From the NCBI GenBank assembly GCA_031254675.1, contig JAIRTV010000082.1, positions 1 through 6,208 on the forward strand: DNA of 6,208 nucleotides, written 5' to 3'. The translations under genes were made by a program, and so were the position numbers. Position 1 is the first letter of the stretch. The number at the start of each line of letters is the position of its first letter. This document shows, piece by piece, positions 1 through 5,983 of the stretch. Under the pieces are notes generated by a model. That model did no database searches, was not told the DNA's origin, and worked only from the letters and a program-made list of their open reading frames with translations. The stretch comes from Planctomycetaceae bacterium (GTDB lineage Bacteria; Planctomycetota; Planctomycetia; Pirellulales; Thermoguttaceae).

Positions 1-1107
1 CTTTCACACTCTTTGCGATTCGGTTTTACGCTGGTCGAACTTCTTGTGGTTATTGCGATTATTGGCGTGTTAATCGCACTTCTGTTGCCTGCCGTTCAAG
101 CCGCGAGAGAAGCAGCACGGCGAATGCAATGTTCCAATAAAATGAAACAATTGGGAATTGCTTGTCACAATTATCACGATACACATCAACTGTTTCCTCC
201 GAGCGCGGTTAAAATTCGTTCGGCTGGAAACGATTCACTTCAGTCTTACAGGACAGTGTGGGGACTTTCAATTTTACCGTTTATGGAACAAACAGCTGTT
301 TTCGAAAAATACAATCCACGAGCGTCACTGGCTAATAATGATACAACAAATTATCCGCCCGGATTGAATCGGGAAATTGCAACATCACGAATGAATATTT
401 ACGAATGTCCCAGTGATACCGGTGCAGGCACATTACAGATTCCAAGCACAGAAGAATGGAACACGGACTACACTCCTCATTGGAACCAATACACAACATC
501 TTATCGCGGTGTTGCAGGAATCAATTGCGACAGTACCACGACAGCAGCACAAGCTAATTTCTACTGGGATGATAACGGATGGAACTCTTATACTCATTTT
601 CGTGGCGTGTTCCATGTGGTTGCTGCCTATCAATCAACCACAGACCCTGCTGATCCACGAGATGGTATGAAAATTTGGGAATCGTTTGCTTCCTTGACTG
701 ATGGAACATCAAATACTACTATTTTTGTCGAACGGCATTTTATCAAACAGGCTCGTTCTGGAAGCAGTGAAGCGGTTGATCTACGCCGAAATACATTTTG
801 GGCAAGTGTTCCAAGAAATAATGCTTACAACATGGCACCAAGATCAGCAACTTTTATTGGAAATGATTTTGCAGCATGTATGGCAACAATCAATTCGGCA
901 GACGCAACCAGTGATGTTCATAATTGTGCTAGAGCTGCCGCATCTTATCATACGGGAGGAATGAATGTTACCGTTGGAGATGCTTCTGTTCGGTTTGTTT
1001 CATTTAATATCAATGTCGGCGGTGGTGATGCGGGAGGAATTCCGAATATCGGTGTTTGGGGCAGATTGTGTGCTATTGCCGATGGTGAAAATGCTTCTTT
1101 TCCGTAA
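1..1107 (+). CDS. DUF1559 domain protein with prepilin-type N-terminal cleavage/methylation motif (5' partial)
   Basis: The reading frame is open to the left edge (residues LSHS precede the TTG at 13), so the true start probably lies just outside and only a few residues are missing. Counting from the TTG, residues 4-9 are G-F-T-L-V-E, the type IV prepilin peptidase site with cleavage expected after Gly4. A hydrophobic helix (LLVVIAIIGVLIALLLP) and the DUF1559 signature AAREAARR then follow, with CSNKMKQLGIACHNYHD next to it. The block YECPSD (about residues 133-138) and the C-terminal H-X9-D motif (His313 to Asp323, SYHTGGMNVTVGD) are family hallmarks. The last position of H-X9-DG is Ala here instead of Gly. 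The total of about 368 residues is normal for the family. The product is probably a membrane-anchored pseudopilin-like surface protein; the exact role of DUF1559 proteins is not established. The downstream lipoprotein gene is a typical neighbour. Confidence 0.95.
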   Translation, partial: LSHSLRFGFTLVELLVVIAIIGVLIALLLPAVQAAREAARRMQCSNKMKQLGIACHNYHDTHQLFPPSAVKIRSAGNDSLQSYRTVWGLSILPFMEQTAVFEKYNPRASLANNDTTNYPPGLNREIATSRMNIYECPSDTGAGTLQIPSTEEWNTDYTPHWNQYTTSYRGVAGINCDSTTTAAQANFYWDDNGWNSYTHFRGVFHVVAAYQSTTDPADPRDGMKIWESFASLTDGTSNTTIFVERHFIKQARSGSSEAVDLRRNTFWASVPRNNAYNMAPRSATFIGNDFAACMATINSADATSDVHNCARAAASYHTGGMNVTVGDASVRFVSFNINVGGGDAGGIPNIGVWGRLCAIADGENASFP

Positions 1108-1128
1108 TCGTTCCACAGGATTTTCTGT

Positions 1129-1229
1129 TTAGCCGCAAAGAACACAAAATAACACAAAAAATATTCAGGTTTTCGAATCATAAAATATTCTCGTGTTCTT
1201 TGTGAAAATATTGTGTCCTTTGCGGCTAA
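1129..1229. repeat. Imperfect inverted repeat, possible dispersed intergenic element
   Basis: The arms 1129-1150 (ttagccgcaaagaacacaaa plus at) and 1208-1229 are reverse complements at 20 of 22 positions and enclose about 57 bp. Shorter copies of the gtgttctttgtg / aacacaaa theme recur inside the loop (for example 1193-1204 and 1151-1159), so the whole unit can fold into a long, imperfect hairpin. No direct target duplication is visible at the ends. Intergenic sequences with the gccgcaaag...ctttgcggc theme recur in several bacterial phyla, from general knowledge, so a REP- or MITE-like dispersed repeat is likely. It could instead act as a terminator or processing structure between the DUF1559 gene and the lipoprotein gene, but neither arm is followed by a clean T-tract. 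Confidence 0.65.
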
Positions 1230-1287
1230 CAAACAACATGAAAATATTACAAAAACCATAACCCTAATTTTTTTCAATTTTCATACA

Positions 1288-1728
1288 ATGTACAAAAACA
1301 TTACACTATTGTTAATTTTTATTTTGCTTGTTTTGTCCGGCTGCGGAAATCAGACAACAAAAGTTACCGGAACAGTAACATTGGACGGTCAAGGTTTGAA
1401 AGATATGGTCGTTCTGTTACAACCAGTTACCGATACGGCATTGACACCGGAAGCGGCTTTTGGTAAAACTAATGAACGTGGAGATTTTTCACTTTCATTG
1501 GTGAACAGTAAAAAATCGGGAGTTGCTCCCGGCGAATACGCGGTGTTTATCAACTGGAATGATCCCAATCCACAACCGGAAAATCAACCGCCTAATCCTT
1601 GTCCCTACAAAATTCCAAGTTCCGCAAAAGACGGAAGTTTTCGGTATGTTGTCGGAACACAAGGAGCCCAGCATATTGATTTTAATCTGTCTGAATTTTC
1701 TCATACAGAAATACAACCACAAAATTAA
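1288..1728 (+). CDS. Lipoprotein with carboxypeptidase-regulatory-like domain
   Basis: This encodes 146 residues. The ATG at 1288 is chosen over the in-frame ATG at 1213 because it places a textbook lipoprotein signal at the N-terminus: Lys3, a hydrophobic stretch ITLLLIFILLVL, then the lipobox L16-S-G-C19. The upstream ATG would instead lie within the right arm of the inverted repeat. After Cys19 comes a beta-sandwich pattern typical of the carboxypeptidase regulatory-like / transthyretin-like fold: KVTGTVTLDGQGLKDMVVLL, then TNERGDFSLSL, then GVAPGEYAVFINW, ending in a proline/asparagine-rich segment and a final DFNLSEF strand. Small lipoproteins of this kind commonly follow DUF1559 genes in planctomycetes; their function is unknown and is presumably structural or binding at the envelope. 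No Shine-Dalgarno is visible upstream. The next gene starts 39 bp later on the same strand, so co-transcription is plausible. Confidence 0.88.
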   Translation: MYKNITLLLIFILLVLSGCGNQTTKVTGTVTLDGQGLKDMVVLLQPVTDTALTPEAAFGKTNERGDFSLSLVNSKKSGVAPGEYAVFINWNDPNPQPENQPPNPCPYKIPSSAKDGSFRYVVGTQGAQHIDFNLSEFSHTEIQPQN

Positions 1729-1767
1729 CCCCTTAACTAGACTCGCTCTTAACCAATTAATTAAAAA

Positions 1768-4233
1768 ATGAAACGTTTATTTTTGATTTCTGTTGTTTTA
1801 ATGTTCTGTTTTTGTACGTATTCGATTTCTGTTGCGGCGACGCCGAAGCAGGTTTCGGGGATTTATCCGCATTTGGCGATGTTCAATAACGAAGCGGAAT
1901 GCGGTACTGGAGCGGTTGTTTTTTGGGCGGATCGACTTTGGGCGATTACTTACGGACCTCATTTGCCGCATGGTTCCAGCGATAAATTGTACGAAATCAC
2001 GCCCGAACTCCAACAAATCATCCGTCCGGAATCTGTTGGCGGCACGCACGCGAATCGTTTGATTCACAACGAATCGAAACAACTGATTATCGGTACGTAT
2101 TTGATTGATGAACAGCGGAATGTTCGTGTTGTTTTGCCCAACGTGATGCCAGGGCGTTTAACGGCAACCACACGACATCTAACCGATCCGGCAAACAAAA
2201 TTTACATTACAACAATGGAAGAAGGACTTTACGAAGTTGATGTCAATACGCTTGCGGTCAAAGGTTTGATTCGGGATGGTAACAATATTAAAAAAGGTTA
2301 CACGGATGAAACATTTCTTTCGTCTTTGAAATCGCAATTGCTTGGTTATCACGGAAAGGGTTCGTATGCCGGACAAGGACGAGTCGTTTATGCCAACAAC
2401 GGCGAGCAAGGGAAACAGGCTTTAATTGATCCGACAATGGCGAGTGGAGCTCTTGCCGAATGGATGCCTGAAACCGGTGGCGATTGGCAACTTGTTCGAC
2501 GTAACCAATTTACCGAAGTAACCGGACCCGGCGGAATTTACGGTAACACAAATCCGGCAACTGATCCGATTTGGAGTATTGGTTGGGATTATCGTTCGTT
2601 AATTCTTATGGTGCTGCACAATAATCAATGGACAACCTATCGGTTACCGAAAGCGTCACACACTTATGATGGCGCACACGGTTGGCACACGGAATGGCCA
2701 AGAATTCGCGATATTGGCGACGATTCGGATTCGTTGCTGATGACAATGCACGGAACATTTTGGCGTTTTCCAAAAACATTTACGCCACAAAATTCCGCTG
2801 GAATCGAGCCGCGAAGTACGTATTTGAAAGTGATTGGTGATTTTTGTCGGTGGAATGATTGGGTTGTTTGCGGTTGCGATGATTCGGCGCAGTCGGAATT
2901 TACGAATAAACGCAAGGTCAAAGGTGATCTCGCCGGACCGGGACGTTCGCAATCCAACCTCTGGTTTCTCAAACCGGAACAATTCGATCATTTCGGCACA
3001 AAAATTGGACGTGGCGGTTGTTGGGTTCATGATTCTGTTAAAGCGAACGAATATTCCGAACCCTATCTTTTTAGCGGTTACGAACATCGCCAACTCTTTT
3101 TGCAACACAAGGAAAACGAATCTGTTTCCGTAACATTAGAAATCGACGAACAAGGAAACGGCAATTGGAAACAGTATAAAACTTATTCTGTTCCTGCCGG
3201 TAACGAAGGAATTTTCGAAACGTTTGAGCAAAATGTTGCCGGCGTTTGGGTTCGTTTGAAAACAGATAAAGATGTTGCGAAAATTACGGCAATGTTTCAT
3301 TATCGTAACGACGACAAACGAACCGTAGAACCCGATAAAAAATTTGAAGGACTCGCACAACTTGGCGAAGAGAAAGTCAATGGCGGTGTGATGTTGGCTC
3401 GCGGTGCTGATTTCAAAACGCTTCGATTTATTGCACAAAATGAAAGCAGCGAATTGGGCGTTTACGATCTTGATGGTGATTTAACGTTAAAAAAACAAGA
3501 TGATCCCAATGGTTTGGCGTGGACAAAATCTCACGCGAAAATTCCTACCGGCGTGTTACAATATGATAACGCATCGGTGTTGCTTGTGGACGAAAAAGGG
3601 CGTTGGCGTTTGCCCAAAGGCGATTTACAACGTGACCAAACGGGACAACTCGGTGACGAACGTATTTGCCGTGAAGTTGCGACAGAACGTGATTTGTTCC
3701 ATGCTCACGGGACATTTTACGAACTTCCTGCTGAAAATTCCGGTGGTGTACAAAAAATCCGACCAATTGCATCGCATCCGTATCGAATTAAAGATTATGC
3801 GTCGTATCGTGGAATGTTGGTGTTGAGTGGTTTGTCGGCGAATGCGTCCACCGAAAATCCGCACGTTATTAAAAGTAACGACGGGCAATGTGCAGTTTGG
3901 TGTGGCGTGATTGACGATCTCTGGGAACTTGGAAAACCACGCGGAATCGGCGGAGTTTGGAACAACACCGAAATTGCAGCCGATCAACCGTCCGATCCGT
4001 ATCTGATAACCGGTTACGATAAAAAACGTGGTGAATTTTCGCACGATTCCAATGAAACGGTTGAATTTCGTATCGAATTGGATGTTTGCGGTGATGGAAC
4101 ATGGACGCTTTGGCAACATGTTCCGGTTGAACCGAATCAAACGGCGAAAGTTAATATCACTGTTGACGCTTATTGGATACGTGTTGTTACCAATAAATCA
4201 ACAAAAGCAACCGCTACATTTATTTACGAATAA
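1768..4233 (+). CDS. Secreted 821-residue protein of unknown function with propeller-like repeats and a duplicated C-terminal unit
   Basis: I do not recognise a named family. Residues 1-24 form a signal peptide (MKRLF, a hydrophobic core, then a VAA|TP type cleavage site), so the protein is exported. Residues about 60-160 contain propeller-like strands (KLYEITPEL, KIYITTMEEGLYEV at 144-157). Two longer units align with each other: about 274-513 and about 600-821. Matching landmarks are MHGTFWRFP (327) with AHGTFYELP (646), EPYLFSGYE (431) with DPYLITGYD (743), and the closing beta-sandwich VTLEIDEQGNGNWKQY...VWVRLKT...AMFHYR (ending 513) with FRIELDVCGDGTWTLW...YWIRVVT...ATFIYE (ending 821). 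Each unit therefore looks like propeller strands followed by a small beta-sandwich. No catalytic motif is evident; glycan or surface binding is only a guess. The start ATG is the first in frame after the lipoprotein stop and no Shine-Dalgarno precedes it. Confidence 0.85.
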   Translation: MKRLFLISVVLMFCFCTYSISVAATPKQVSGIYPHLAMFNNEAECGTGAVVFWADRLWAITYGPHLPHGSSDKLYEITPELQQIIRPESVGGTHANRLIHNESKQLIIGTYLIDEQRNVRVVLPNVMPGRLTATTRHLTDPANKIYITTMEEGLYEVDVNTLAVKGLIRDGNNIKKGYTDETFLSSLKSQLLGYHGKGSYAGQGRVVYANNGEQGKQALIDPTMASGALAEWMPETGGDWQLVRRNQFTEVTGPGGIYGNTNPATDPIWSIGWDYRSLILMVLHNNQWTTYRLPKASHTYDGAHGWHTEWPRIRDIGDDSDSLLMTMHGTFWRFPKTFTPQNSAGIEPRSTYLKVIGDFCRWNDWVVCGCDDSAQSEFTNKRKVKGDLAGPGRSQSNLWFLKPEQFDHFGTKIGRGGCWVHDSVKANEYSEPYLFSGYEHRQLFLQHKENESVSVTLEIDEQGNGNWKQYKTYSVPAGNEGIFETFEQNVAGVWVRLKTDKDVAKITAMFHYRNDDKRTVEPDKKFEGLAQLGEEKVNGGVMLARGADFKTLRFIAQNESSELGVYDLDGDLTLKKQDDPNGLAWTKSHAKIPTGVLQYDNASVLLVDEKGRWRLPKGDLQRDQTGQLGDERICREVATERDLFHAHGTFYELPAENSGGVQKIRPIASHPYRIKDYASYRGMLVLSGLSANASTENPHVIKSNDGQCAVWCGVIDDLWELGKPRGIGGVWNNTEIAADQPSDPYLITGYDKKRGEFSHDSNETVEFRIELDVCGDGTWTLWQHVPVEPNQTAKVNITVDAYWIRVVTNKSTKATATFIYE

Positions 4234-4257
4234 TCTATTCGTGATACATTTTCGTAA

Positions 4258-4324
4258 GTTCCTGCCGCTAAGAAATTCGTGTCGATTCGATTTTAATGTA
4301 TCGCATTTTCTCGTCGGCAGGAAC
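4258..4324. terminator. Inverted repeat between convergent genes, candidate bidirectional terminator
   Basis: gttcctgccg at 4258-4267 is perfectly complementary to cggcaggaac at 4315-4324. Inside, after a symmetric 3x3 internal loop, agaaa (4271-4275) can pair with tttct (4307-4311); outside, gaataat (4228-4234) can pair with attattc (4327-4333). The structure sits in the 148-bp gap between two convergent genes, where a shared terminator is expected. It lacks a T-tract directly after either arm and has a long loop, so it is not a canonical intrinsic terminator. A REP-like palindrome is the alternative. Confidence 0.4.
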
Positions 4325-4381
4325 GAATTATTCTTGAAAAGACCGCTCAAAAATTCCATATTGATGTTCTTGGATTCCGGT

Positions 4382-5491
4382 TCAAAATAATTTCGGATCA
4401 AGAACAATATGTTTGATGAGTCGTCGATTCCATGTGTACGTAGCGTGAACCATTCCGTTTTTTGTTTGAATAATAGACGGGTACGAAAATTCCGCTGTCG
4501 GCGTACATTCCAACGTGGCAATTTGTGTCCAATTATTACCGTCCTGCGATACGGCGAGATTGAGCATTTCCCGATTACGTGGAAAAACTTTCTCGTCAGC
4601 ATGGTTTGTATGATTGTAAATAAGAAGTTGCCGTCCATCTTTTAACGTAACGGCATCTGTTCCAGAATTGGGATTGGGCAGGGCAAGCGGTTTGATGGGA
4701 CTCCATGTTTTGCCATGATCTTCCGACCAGGTTTGCCAGAGCGAACCTTTCGCATCACGATTTCGTGCAATTAGTTGCAGTTTTCCGTTCGGATAAGTCA
4801 GAATACTCGGTTGAATTGTTCCGCCTTGCTCTGGGGTATTGAGAGGTTGAGTTGTTGCCCATGTTTTGCCACCATCCGACAAACTTTCAAGATGAATTTG
4901 CCATGCGTTACCTTTTTCGCGGCTACTGGGACAAAGGATTACGCCATTGAGTTCGACCGGTTTGTTTTTAACGGGACCGATAAAATTGTTCGGTAATTTT
5001 TGGCGATTTATCCAGGTTATTCCGTCATCGTTGGAAATCATCCATTCGCCCCACCAACGTTCAGGATTGGGACCGACTTTGAAAAAAAGCAGAAGCGTGC
5101 CGGATGCCGACCGAAAAAGAACTGGATTCCAACAAGGTAATGAGTTACCGTTTTCTTGTTTTCCGTTGGCAACTTCAACCGGTTTTGACCATTTTCCGTT
5201 TGTTTTTCGGGCAAGCCAAATTCCAACATTGGCATGTCCTTCATGTCTTCCGCCAAACCAAGCGGCAAGAAGTGTGCCTTGTTCAGACTCAACAATTGTT
5301 GAGGCATGACATTGCGGATAAGGAGCAGAAAGATAAATAAATTCTTCCTCCACAAGTCCGGGACGCACTTCTTCTGTGGACGCAATATTTTGCGCAACAA
5401 TTTTTGGCGTAACAAACGCGGTGATCAAAGAAAAAAATACCATCAAAATAGTTGAGGTAAAAACGATAAAAATCTTTTTGTTAGTTTTCAT
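4382..5491 (-). CDS. Secreted sialidase-family (BNR/Asp-box repeat) protein
   Basis: This encodes 369 residues, within the usual range for single-domain BNR_2-type sialidase-family proteins. Residues 1-34 form a signal peptide (MKTNKK, then a hydrophobic core IFIVFTSTILMVFFSLITAF, with cleavage near IVAQ), so it acts outside the cytoplasm. Family blocks are LLAAWFGGRHEGHANVGIWL (74-93), CWNPVLF (120-126) and FSYPSIIQTKNGMVHATYTW (335-354), followed by RRLIKHIVLD. Asp-boxes (S-x-D-x-G-x-T-W) appear as SNDDGITW (153-160), LSDGGKTW (204-211) and SEDHGKTW (256-263), with a degenerate, shorter SQDGNNW at 315-321. These mark the six-bladed sialidase propeller. The name is a fold assignment: I do not see the classical RIP motif, and many members of this branch have no proven sialic-acid activity, so the substrate is unknown. 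Tyr337 in FSYPSI might correspond to the sialidase nucleophile tyrosine, but that is inference. No Shine-Dalgarno precedes the ATG. Confidence 0.9.
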   Translation of the reverse strand: MKTNKKIFIVFTSTILMVFFSLITAFVTPKIVAQNIASTEEVRPGLVEEEFIYLSAPYPQCHASTIVESEQGTLLAAWFGGRHEGHANVGIWLARKTNGKWSKPVEVANGKQENGNSLPCWNPVLFRSASGTLLLFFKVGPNPERWWGEWMISNDDGITWINRQKLPNNFIGPVKNKPVELNGVILCPSSREKGNAWQIHLESLSDGGKTWATTQPLNTPEQGGTIQPSILTYPNGKLQLIARNRDAKGSLWQTWSEDHGKTWSPIKPLALPNPNSGTDAVTLKDGRQLLIYNHTNHADEKVFPRNREMLNLAVSQDGNNWTQIATLECTPTAEFSYPSIIQTKNGMVHATYTWNRRLIKHIVLDPKLF

Positions 5492-5535
5492 TGGTTTGTT
5501 TAGGGAAAGTTGGTTGAACTGATCGTAATCAAAAT

Positions 5536-5564
5536 AAATTACACGAAAAAATTGAGTCTTTCAA
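5536..5564 (-). promoter_or_regulatory. Predicted sigma-70-like promoter of the sialidase-family gene
   Basis: Read on the minus strand, TTGAAA (5564-5559) and TAATTT (5541-5536) are separated by exactly 17 bp. This places a transcription start roughly 38 nt upstream of the ATG at 5491. The -35 element matches the consensus at 5 of 6 positions and the -10 at 4 of 6. The surrounding region is AT-rich, so a chance match is possible. Confidence 0.4.
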
Positions 5565-5572
5565 GTGTAATT
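5537..5572. promoter_or_regulatory. Dyad aattacac-N20-gtgtaatt spanning the predicted promoter, candidate operator
   Basis: aattacac (5537-5544) and gtgtaatt (5565-5572) are perfect 8-bp inverted half-sites. One overlaps the predicted -10 element and the other lies directly upstream of the -35. A related tgtaatt occurs nearby at 5587-5593. The arrangement could be a repressor site for the sialidase-family gene, but no regulator gene is in the window and AT-rich DNA yields such dyads by chance. Confidence 0.25.
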
Positions 5573-5689
5573 AGACGACAAACACATGTAATTTTACGGC
5601 AATTTATTTGGACATTTTTAAGTACATAAAATAACAGTTTGGTTGACATACAACATCATGTTTGGCGAGTAACTTTCGGCAAACAAAGA

Positions 5690-5716
5690 GGGCAACCTTT
5701 CGCCGAAAGGTTGCCC
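5690..5716 (-). terminator. Perfect 13-bp hairpin, candidate terminator of the small minus-strand gene
   Basis: Arms 5690-5702 (gggcaacctttcg) and 5704-5716 (cgaaaggttgccc) are perfect reverse complements around a single base, giving in RNA an 11-bp stem with a 5-nt loop. Read on the minus strand the stem is followed by the T-rich stretch tctttgtttg, and the hairpin lies about 60 nt downstream of the stop of the small frameshifted gene (stop at 5776), which suits an intrinsic terminator. Read on the plus strand it is followed by acaacacatc, so termination in that direction is less likely. A dispersed palindromic repeat is the alternative. Confidence 0.5.
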
Positions 5717-5726
5717 ACAACACATC

Positions 5727-5742
5727 GCGAACAGTTGTTCGC
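5727..5742. repeat. Second short palindrome gcgaaca-gt-tgttcgc
   Basis: A perfect 7-bp inverted repeat with a 2-bp spacer, only 10 bp from the 13-bp hairpin. It is too short for a confident functional call. Together with the neighbouring hairpin it may form one structured RNA 3' end or one composite repeat unit. Confidence 0.45.
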
Positions 5743-5761
5743 AGGTTTGTCTCACGGTCAC

Positions 5762-5804
5762 TCAGTATTTTGGAATCAATACACGATCAATCCCCAAATA
5801 CTGA
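5762..5804. repeat. Inverted repeat tcagtattt / aaatactga spanning the stop of the small gene
   Basis: tcagtattt (5762-5770) is the perfect reverse complement of aaatactga (5796-5804), and gg (5772-5773) can pair with cc (5793-5794) after one mismatch. The right arm lies inside the last codons of the small minus-strand gene and the left arm lies just past its stop, so the transcript could fold over its own stop codon. Confidence 0.4.
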
Positions 5805-5983
5805 ATTTAATTGTTTCACCTTCTTTGATTTCTTTTTGGTAAAGCGTGGCAATATTTCCAACATAATTACCGAAAAAAAGCATTTCGGGAATCGCAACTT
5901 TTTCGAAACCGGATTTCAAAAGAAATTCCGTTACGTTGCCTTTGTTTCGGTGGGGCAGCTGTGTCGACGACGAAATAACGCAT
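5776..5983 (-). pseudogene. Small hypothetical gene broken by a one-base frameshift
   Basis: I do not recognise the family. On the minus strand, ATG at 5983 opens with MRYFVVDTAAPPKQ and then runs into a poor, arginine-rich frame that soon stops. Shifting one base within the AAA of caaaggc (near 5939-5943) continues directly as GNVTEFLLKSGFEKVAIPEM, then LFFGNYVGNIATLYQKEIKE, GETIKFSIWGLIVY and a TGA at 5776-5778. The repaired product would be 68 residues. The 208-nt span is 69 codons plus exactly one extra base, and codon choice downstream (GAA, AAA, GGT, ATT) resembles the intact genes. The second-frame part has no ATG before MLFFGNY. An alternative in-frame start at 6007 has an AGGA five bases upstream, but the added codons include several ATA, which look scarce in the neighbouring genes. 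It may be a decayed gene, a remnant of a longer one, or an intact gene with a sequencing error in a short A-run. Confidence 0.6.

Noticed and set aside
13..15. TTG as the true start of the DUF1559 gene
   Set aside because: The frame stays open to the window edge and family members usually carry a few more residues with an ATG before the GFTLVE motif. The gene is therefore called 5' partial.
1213..1287. Upstream ATG extending the lipoprotein by 25 residues
   Set aside because: It would put the lipoprotein signal 25 residues inside the protein and lies within the right arm of the inverted repeat.
3625..4140. Minus-strand frame of 171 residues inside the 821-residue gene
   Set aside because: It is the mirror of a well-supported coding region, without a start context or domain pattern of its own.
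5643..5672. TTGACA on the plus strand as a promoter -35
   Set aside because: No acceptable -10 element is found 16-18 bp downstream and no plus-strand gene follows.
5639..5842. Plus-strand frame of 67 residues over the palindromes
   Set aside because: It runs through the perfect hairpins and has no recognisable domain, signal or codon bias.
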